DNA of 64,000 nt from Aliiglaciecola lipolytica (GTDB taxonomy: Bacteria > Pseudomonadota > Gammaproteobacteria > Enterobacterales > Alteromonadaceae): assembly GCF_018860635.1 (NCBI RefSeq), contig NZ_JAHKPT010000022.1, positions 62,001-126,000 on the forward strand. Direction: 5' to 3'. The notes below the pieces were generated by a model, which worked only from the letters and a program-made list of their open reading frames with translations, was not told the DNA's origin and did no database searches. The position numbers and the translations under genes are program-made. This document shows, one piece after another, positions 58,725-64,000 of the stretch. Each line of letters opens with the position of its first letter. The stretch's first letter is position 1.

Positions 58725-58790
58725 CGCTTAGCGAATAACAACTTAGGTTGATGATTAACACTCATCCCGTTTAAAACAACCGGAGTATAT

Positions 58791-59768
58791 ATGCGAGTTC
58801 CAACCGCTTTAGTTTTGTTCTTGGTGTTGTTGCTTAGTGCAACGGCTCAGGCTAGTAACACTATCCGTGTTGGGGTTTTAAAATATGGCACCCTTAATTG
58901 GGAAATGGATGTTTTAGAAAAATTACAATTAGCAAAACAATATAACCTTGAGGTTGAACGAATTCCGTTAGGTTCACCGCAAGCGCTGTTAGTTGCCTTA
59001 CAAGGCGGTTCAATCGATGTCATTCTTAATGATTGGTTATGGGTGGCACGGCAAAAAGAAGCAAACCGCGACTTTTATTTTTACCCCTATTCCACCGCGG
59101 CTGGTGCGCTTGTTACTCATCCCCAATCAAATATTCATGAACTTGCTGATTTACGTGGTAAAACCATTGGCATTGCGGGGGGCAATACCAATAAAAATTG
59201 GGTGCTGTACCGAGCATTCTTAAAGCAGCAAGCCAATTTAGATCTCGCTCGCGATGTGACGGTAAAGTTCGCCGCCCCGCCTATGCTCAACGCGCTAATC
59301 GCGAAAGGCGATTTAGATGCGGTTATTAATTTCTGGCATTACGCTGCGCAATTGAACGCACAGGGGATGCCGTCTTTAGTGACCATGCCCGAAGTATTGA
59401 ATGCCCTAAACGTTGAAGGTCAAGTGCCTGTTTTAGGTTGGGTATTCAAACAACAATGGGCGGATAAAAATAGTGAAACCATCAATCTTTTTTTGAGCAT
59501 GTCCGCGCAAGCTCGCCAACTTATGAAACATGACGACGATATTTGGCGGCAAATCCCCACGTTTAGCAAAAAGTACTCCGCGCAAGTGCAACCCTTTTTA
59601 ATGGATGGATATCGACAAGGTATTCCCGATACATTTGTGCAATCGCAAAAAGTACAAATAGACGCTCTATTTCAACTCATCAAGGCAAATGACAGTCAAC
59701 ATGCTTTGACGGGCAACTTGGGAGGGCTTCCAGATGATATCTTCTGGCGTCACACCAGTGTTAGATAA
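58791..59768 (+). CDS. ABC transporter substrate-binding protein (NMT1/SsuA-like)
   Basis: A 325-residue periplasmic binding protein. Signal peptide ends TAQAS; the fold shows IRVGVLKYGTLNWEMDVL, VALQGGSIDVILNDWLWVARQ and LRGKTIGIAGG, typical of the nitrate/sulfonate/taurine and thiamine-precursor binding group. The permease start overlaps its end by 35 bases, and the ATPase follows, so the three form one importer. The ligand is not readable; the ExaC/NosP context suggests an organic or redox-related solute, but this is a guess. Confidence 0.88.
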   Translation: MRVPTALVLFLVLLLSATAQASNTIRVGVLKYGTLNWEMDVLEKLQLAKQYNLEVERIPLGSPQALLVALQGGSIDVILNDWLWVARQKEANRDFYFYPYSTAAGALVTHPQSNIHELADLRGKTIGIAGGNTNKNWVLYRAFLKQQANLDLARDVTVKFAAPPMLNALIAKGDLDAVINFWHYAAQLNAQGMPSLVTMPEVLNALNVEGQVPVLGWVFKQQWADKNSETINLFLSMSAQARQLMKHDDDIWRQIPTFSKKYSAQVQPFLMDGYRQGIPDTFVQSQKVQIDALFQLIKANDSQHALTGNLGGLPDDIFWRHTSVR

Positions 59769-60549
59769 AGCTACAAAGCCAATTCAAGTTAAATCTAAGG
59801 GTTTCCAAGGAAATACGTTTATTCGTATTGCCTCGTTATTACTATTGTTGGGTCTTTGGCAATTAAGTGTATGGTTTTTTGCAGTACAAATGTTGCCGTC
59901 GCCAACAGCGGTCTTTAACGCGCTTATTGAACATATTGCATCAAATGAACTGCCCTATCATTTGGGAGTAACTCTACAACGAGTGATGTTCAGTTTCGTC
60001 ATTGCTATGTTGCTGGGTTCGATTATTGGTCTGCTCATGGGCTATTTCAAAAAGGTTGATATTTGGCTGGATAGCCTACTCACTTTGGCCCTAAATATAC
60101 CTGCACTGGTCACCATCATTTTGTGCTTTATGTGGTTCGGGCTAAATGAATTTTCTGCAGTGTTAGCAGTTATTTTGAACAAAGCGCCCAATGTTGCTGT
60201 CACTTTACGTGAGGGAGCAAAAGCCATCGATAAAAGTCTGATGGAGGTAGCGAAAGTCTATCAATTACCCTGGCAGCGAACGTTAACAAAAGTATATCTA
60301 CCACAGCTCTATCCATATTTTTTAGCAGCAGCGAGAACGGGGCTAGCGTTAGTTTGGAAAATTGTATTAGTTGTGGAGTTGGTTGGCTGCAGTAACGGTG
60401 TTGGTTTTCAACTGGGTAACTTTTTTCAGTTTTTCGATATCACCAGTATTTTGGCATATACCTTTGCTTTTGCTGCAATTATTTACACCGTTGAAGGGCT
60501 GATTTTAAGACCCTGGGAACGCAAAGTAACGAGGTGGCGAAAATGTTAA
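59734..60549 (+). CDS. ABC transporter permease (SsuC/TauC-like)
   Basis: A 271-residue inner membrane permease with about six hydrophobic segments and the EAA loop (EVAKVYQLPWQRTLTKVYLP) that contacts the ATPase. The ATG at 59734 has GGAGGG upstream and lies within the end of the binding-protein gene. It belongs to the same subfamily as nitrate and sulfonate importers and is coupled by overlap to the ATPase gene. Confidence 0.88.
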   Translation: MISSGVTPVLDKATKPIQVKSKGFQGNTFIRIASLLLLLGLWQLSVWFFAVQMLPSPTAVFNALIEHIASNELPYHLGVTLQRVMFSFVIAMLLGSIIGLLMGYFKKVDIWLDSLLTLALNIPALVTIILCFMWFGLNEFSAVLAVILNKAPNVAVTLREGAKAIDKSLMEVAKVYQLPWQRTLTKVYLPQLYPYFLAAARTGLALVWKIVLVVELVGCSNGVGFQLGNFFQFFDITSILAYTFAFAAIIYTVEGLILRPWERKVTRWRKC

Positions 60550-61292
60550 CTGTAGATATTCATAACAAAGTTTTTGAAGCTGATGTCAGCATAATTAAAA
60601 ACCTGAATTTTTCGGTGGACGAAAACGAAATTGTAGCCTTAATTGGTCCATCGGGTGCGGGTAAAAGTACCTTGCTCAATCTTATTGCTGGTCTTGATGA
60701 GCAATTTGAAGGCACTATCACTAGTCCAAATTGTGCAATGCATAATATCGGTTTAATGTTTCAAGAGGCGCGATTGATGCCTTGGTTGACCGTATTGGAA
60801 AATGTCGTATTGGTTGCTGAAGGCCGAAAGGATAAACAAAGGGTTGAGCAAGATGCGTTGGAAATCCTTAAACTGGTTGGTATGGAAGGTCATGAGAATG
60901 CCTATCCGAAACAATTATCCGGTGGCATGACCAAGCGGGTCGCCTTAGCCAGAGCATTTATGTTTAACCCAGAGGTGTTACTCATGGATGAACCCTTTGC
61001 GTCTTTAGATGCACCTTCGGCAGAGCAGTTACGCCAGAAGTTGTTGATTCTTCAACAACAAATGCATTCAAGCATATTATATGTTACCCATGACTTAACT
61101 GAAGCTGTCGCTATTGCAGATAGAATCATATTTTTAAGTGAAAAACCGATGACAGTGATCGAAGAAAGAAAAGTGACGCTTCCTCGACCGCGATATTTAC
61201 ATGATCCTGAGGTAGGTGACATTTGCCAATTTTTTTACCGTCAATTTCCAGATTTACTTTGCACACATGAAAATAGTGCTAAATGTATGTGA
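60543..61292 (+). CDS. ABC transporter ATP-binding protein (SsuB/TauB-like)
   Basis: A 249-residue ATPase with Walker A GPSGAGKST, Q loop FQEARLMPWLTV, signature LSGGMTKRVALARA, Walker B VLLMDEPFASLD and H loop THDLTEA. The frame opens at a GTG at 60534, but the ATG at 60543 is preferred: GAGG lies 8 bases before it and it overlaps the permease stop by 7 bases. It energises the preceding permease. Confidence 0.92.
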   Translation: MLTVDIHNKVFEADVSIIKNLNFSVDENEIVALIGPSGAGKSTLLNLIAGLDEQFEGTITSPNCAMHNIGLMFQEARLMPWLTVLENVVLVAEGRKDKQRVEQDALEILKLVGMEGHENAYPKQLSGGMTKRVALARAFMFNPEVLLMDEPFASLDAPSAEQLRQKLLILQQQMHSSILYVTHDLTEAVAIADRIIFLSEKPMTVIEERKVTLPRPRYLHDPEVGDICQFFYRQFPDLLCTHENSAKCM

Positions 61293-61360
61293 AACATGAT
61301 GGCTTTTGTTGTTAAGCAATTGTGAAAGAGATAGTATTCCTCCATACATCAGGAGGAAAC

Positions 61361-62572
61361 ATGGGCAATCAAAATCTGCATTTAAATGTGGTGGAAAAAT
61401 CTATCCCAGGCGTGGCGATGGCTGGTTCGGAGCATACTGACCCTGTGCTTGCTGCCGAAGAAATTTATGCTGCGATTGCGCCTTGTCAGCCAACATGTGT
61501 AGTGTTTTATTGTGGGGTTAATTATCCTCAAGCAGAACTATCAAAAGAGTTGACTAAGTATTTTTCAGATACGGTGGTAATAGGTTGTACTTCTGCTGGT
61601 GAAATTACCCCGTTGGGCTATCGTAAACACAGCATTAGCGCATTTGCATTAAGTAGCAGTGAATTTGCTGTTGAGTCTATATTAATTGAAGATTTAGCCA
61701 CCTTTAATGTAGCTGAATCTGATGTTTTAGTCGGTGGAATGATGGATAAATTGCGTGAAAAAGCAGTGTCTCCTCATCCCATTGAAAAGCAGTGTTTTGC
61801 TTTGTCGTTATTAGATGGTTTGTCTGTACGTGAAGAGTTGGTGATAAATGCACTAAGTTTGAGTCTGCAAGATATCCCCATCGTTGGTGGTTCTGCAGGC
61901 GATGACCAGAACTTCCTCAACACACAAGTTTATTACGATGGCCAATTTTACACTAATGCTGCGGTTATCATGTTAGTGAATACAATTTGTGAGTTCGAAG
62001 TGTTTAGCCAGCATCACTTATCACCAGAAGACGAAAAGCTAGTGGTAACACAGGTAGCACCTAATTCCCGTGTGGTGCATGAATTTAATGCCGAACCTGC
62101 GGCGCTTGAGTACTGTAGAATTAATGGTTTGAAGTTAGAGGATTTGAACTCTAAAACTTTTGCAATGTACCCACTGGCGGTACAATTTGGTGAACAATTG
62201 TATATTCGCAGTATTCAAAAAGTGAATGACGATCTGAGTTTAACTTTTTTCTGTGCCATCGACTCAGGCGTGGTGTTAACTAAAATGATTTCGCCCGGAT
62301 TGTTGCCACATACATCGCTTATTTTTAATTTATTGAAAGAATCCGTGGGTGAGATGCAGTTGGTTATTGGATTTGATTGTATTCACCGACGAATAGAAAT
62401 AGAACACCATGATATTGCCGAAGAAATGTCTGTAATGTATCGAAAGAACAATGTAATCGGCTTTAGTACCTATGGCGAACAAATTAACGGATTGCACCTG
62501 AATCATACCTTTACGGGTGTTGCTATTGGATATCCATATGACCCAAACCAACGTTCCCTTACCAGAAAGTAG
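61361..62572 (+). CDS. nosP: FIST-domain protein (NosP-like nitric oxide sensor)
   Basis: A 403-residue FIST protein: an N-terminal FIST domain (VVFYCGVNYPQAELSKEL, IGCTSAGEITPLGY) and a FIST_C domain (ALEYCRINGL, later VIGFSTYGEQINGLHLNHTF). In pseudomonads the FIST protein NosP binds haem, senses nitric oxide and controls the kinase NahK encoded next to it, as here. The frame opens at a GTG at 61322, but the AGGAGG 5 bases before the ATG at 61361 fixes the start. Its end overlaps the kinase gene by 35 bases. Haem binding is by analogy. Confidence 0.85.
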   Translation: MGNQNLHLNVVEKSIPGVAMAGSEHTDPVLAAEEIYAAIAPCQPTCVVFYCGVNYPQAELSKELTKYFSDTVVIGCTSAGEITPLGYRKHSISAFALSSSEFAVESILIEDLATFNVAESDVLVGGMMDKLREKAVSPHPIEKQCFALSLLDGLSVREELVINALSLSLQDIPIVGGSAGDDQNFLNTQVYYDGQFYTNAAVIMLVNTICEFEVFSQHHLSPEDEKLVVTQVAPNSRVVHEFNAEPAALEYCRINGLKLEDLNSKTFAMYPLAVQFGEQLYIRSIQKVNDDLSLTFFCAIDSGVVLTKMISPGLLPHTSLIFNLLKESVGEMQLVIGFDCIHRRIEIEHHDIAEEMSVMYRKNNVIGFSTYGEQINGLHLNHTFTGVAIGYPYDPNQRSLTRK

Positions 62573-64000
62573 TGAGCTAACTGTCAAAGTAGATCATGAG
62601 AGAACTGAACTAGAACAACTGCGCTATGAAAATCAAAAACTTAGCAAAATAAACAATGTTTTGATGCGTCGCGTTGAAATGGGGTGGGGAAATCACAGTG
62701 ACGCATATCAATCCTTCGAAGATGCAGCGCTACTGGCTGATAAAGTAAAAGAACGAACTCAAAAACTGCAGCAAACCCTTCATCGACTTGAAGAGTCGAA
62801 CCAAAAATTAGAACAAGCACGTTTGGATGCTGAACGTAACCGGCAGGCATCAGATCAGGCACGACAAAGACTCAATGATGCAATTGAAAGTATCTCTGAA
62901 TCCTTTGCTTTATTTGATGATGAACGAAAAATGGTGATGGTAAATAGCCGTTGCAGCGAGTTCTGGCGCAAACACAATATTGATTTTGAAATTGGCAAAA
63001 CAACCTTTCAGGAAATCACTGCCGCGTCTTTACCTTATGTTGATAAGCAGGCAAAAGCACAAAAGACGGTGGGAATGTATCCTGATCCTATCACCCATAC
63101 TATTTTTAAACTCAAAGATGGTACCTGGATTCAAATGTCCGAAAGAAAGTCCTCTGAAGGGGACTTAGTTGTAGTTTATACCGACATTACTAACATTAAA
63201 CAAAGTGATGAGCTGCGCTATGAAAAAGCCATGGCTGAACAAGCTCAGGTACTAAAGTCGACCTTAGAAAACATGTCTCAGGGAATTGCCTTAGTGAATG
63301 CAAATGGCAATATTGAAACGTGGAATCAACGGTTTTTACAATTAGCAGGTATTCGCAAAAACAAAGTTCATCGTGGTGATAACTATCTTGGACTACTGCG
63401 AGGTAGTGAGTTAGATGAGTCACTTACCGAGAACCAATTGTCAGGTATTCTAACTCAAAAGGATGATTTTGAGACTGAAAAAACCTTACAAAGCGGCAAG
63501 GTTATTCTTATCAAACGGCATTCAATAAGTGGCGGTGGATATCTGAATAGTTACACTGATATAACCGAACGCAGCCTAAACCAACAGGCTCTGCAAGAAA
63601 GTGAGCAGCGTATTCGATTAATAACCGATGCGATGCCTGCGTTGATTTCATATGTAAACAAAGATATGTGTTATGAATTCGTCAACCGCGAATTCGAAAA
63701 ATGGTTCCAGCGGTCTCGCTCAGAAATCATTAGCCACCATTTGAATGATGTACTAGGTGAAGAAGAATTCAACAAACTTTATCTGTACATTGAAAGGGCG
63801 ATGCAAGGGCAATCAGTCAACTTTGAGGTTGAGCACAGGCACGATGGTGGTAATCCGCGTATCTCCAACAAGACTTTCATTCCTCACTTTGACCAAGATC
63901 GTAATGTCATTGGATTTTTCACGTTAGAACAAGACGTAACTGAGCAGCGCAGAACGGCCAAAGCGTTACGCCATGCCTATGACTACATGGAGCAGCGAGT
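62538..64000 (+). CDS. nahK: NahK/ErcS'-type PAS sensor histidine kinase (5' part)
   Basis: The frame starts at ATG 62538, inside the end of the nosP-like gene, and runs without a stop to the window edge (487 codons). An N-terminal coiled coil with a short conserved head (ENQKLSKINNVLMRRVEMGW, then QSFEDAALLADKVKERTQKLQ) matches NahK/ErcS' as I recall it. PAS domains follow at about 115-215 (SISESFALFDDERKMVMVNS), 235-345 (NMSQGIALVNANGNIETWNQ) and 355-475 (ITDAMPALISYVNKDMCYEF). The kinase and any receiver domain lie beyond the window. Likely a cytosolic sensor answering to the FIST partner. Confidence 0.88.
   Translation, partial: MTQTNVPLPESSELTVKVDHERTELEQLRYENQKLSKINNVLMRRVEMGWGNHSDAYQSFEDAALLADKVKERTQKLQQTLHRLEESNQKLEQARLDAERNRQASDQARQRLNDAIESISESFALFDDERKMVMVNSRCSEFWRKHNIDFEIGKTTFQEITAASLPYVDKQAKAQKTVGMYPDPITHTIFKLKDGTWIQMSERKSSEGDLVVVYTDITNIKQSDELRYEKAMAEQAQVLKSTLENMSQGIALVNANGNIETWNQRFLQLAGIRKNKVHRGDNYLGLLRGSELDESLTENQLSGILTQKDDFETEKTLQSGKVILIKRHSISGGGYLNSYTDITERSLNQQALQESEQRIRLITDAMPALISYVNKDMCYEFVNREFEKWFQRSRSEIISHHLNDVLGEEEFNKLYLYIERAMQGQSVNFEVEHRHDGGNPRISNKTFIPHFDQDRNVIGFFTLEQDVTEQRRTAKALRHAYDYMEQR

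Noticed and set aside
62641-62862. Reverse-strand frame in the NahK-like gene
   Set aside because: The plus-strand kinase frame is continuous and matches a known family, so the reverse frame is a shadow.

Overview
The window looks like chromosomal DNA of a marine, AT-leaning gammaproteobacterium of the Alteromonadales (Alteromonas/Glaciecola/Paraglaciecola type). The reasons are five TonB-dependent receptors, a short CstA-type transporter, FlgT (an H-ring protein of Vibrio/Alteromonadales sodium-driven flagella), MSHA-like pilins, a Zur/ZrgA/ZnuD zinc locus and a NosP-NahK pair. This placement is inferred from gene content, not from a search. I see no rRNA, tRNA, CRISPR array, prophage or insertion sequence.

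Layout. 0.7-8.1 kb: sensory and small envelope genes (an anchored beta-propeller protein, a chemoreceptor with an NrtS-like membrane protein, a Gly/Arg-rich lipoprotein, a GAF-PAS hybrid kinase, secreted orphans). 8.5-19.3 kb: a compact zinc-acquisition and zinc-sparing island with two DUF3299 proteins, DUF1826, two MerC paralogues, ZrgA, a PhoX-type phosphatase, a CobW-type GTPase, Zur, a ZnuD-like receptor and an AztD-like His-rich propeller lipoprotein. The two divergent promoter regions in this island each carry a pair of Zur-box-like palindromes. 19.4-34.9 kb: metabolism and transport (PAP2 phosphatase, succinate/acetate CoA-transferase, CPBP protease, CstA, a FecA-like receptor under a Fur-like palindrome, glutaminase, LLM oxidoreductase, 3-hydroxyacyl-CoA dehydrogenase, dienelactone hydrolase, LeuD and a LeuC gene split by an in-frame TAA). 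34.9-45.3 kb: glycerol kinase, a Ser-rich orphan divergent from an isolated flgH-flgT pair, a xanthine/uracil permease, an NhaC antiporter with gamma-glutamyltransferase, and an EF-hand protein. 45.7-55.4 kb: three more TonB-dependent receptors, one with a DEH repeat just before its TonB box, a divergent pair of pilin-like genes and type II NADH dehydrogenase. 55.8-64.0 kb: porin, ExaC-type aldehyde dehydrogenase, an NMT1/SsuA-type ABC importer, a FIST-domain NosP-like sensor and the 5' part of a NahK/ErcS'-type PAS kinase that runs off the window.

How the genes work together. The zinc island is the main coherent system. ZnuD would bring zinc across the outer membrane. AztD-like and ZrgA proteins would buffer or hand over zinc in the periplasm. 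The paired MerC proteins are candidates for the inner-membrane step, since no ZnuABC genes are present here. The CobW GTPase would allocate metal in the cytosol, and PhoX would replace a zinc-dependent phosphatase, all under Zur. The right end resembles the ethanol-oxidation/NO-signalling neighbourhood of pseudomonads (exaC, nosP, nahK/ercS') with an ABC importer inserted. Start codons were chosen by ribosome-binding sites where these were visible, and several differ from the longest reading frame.
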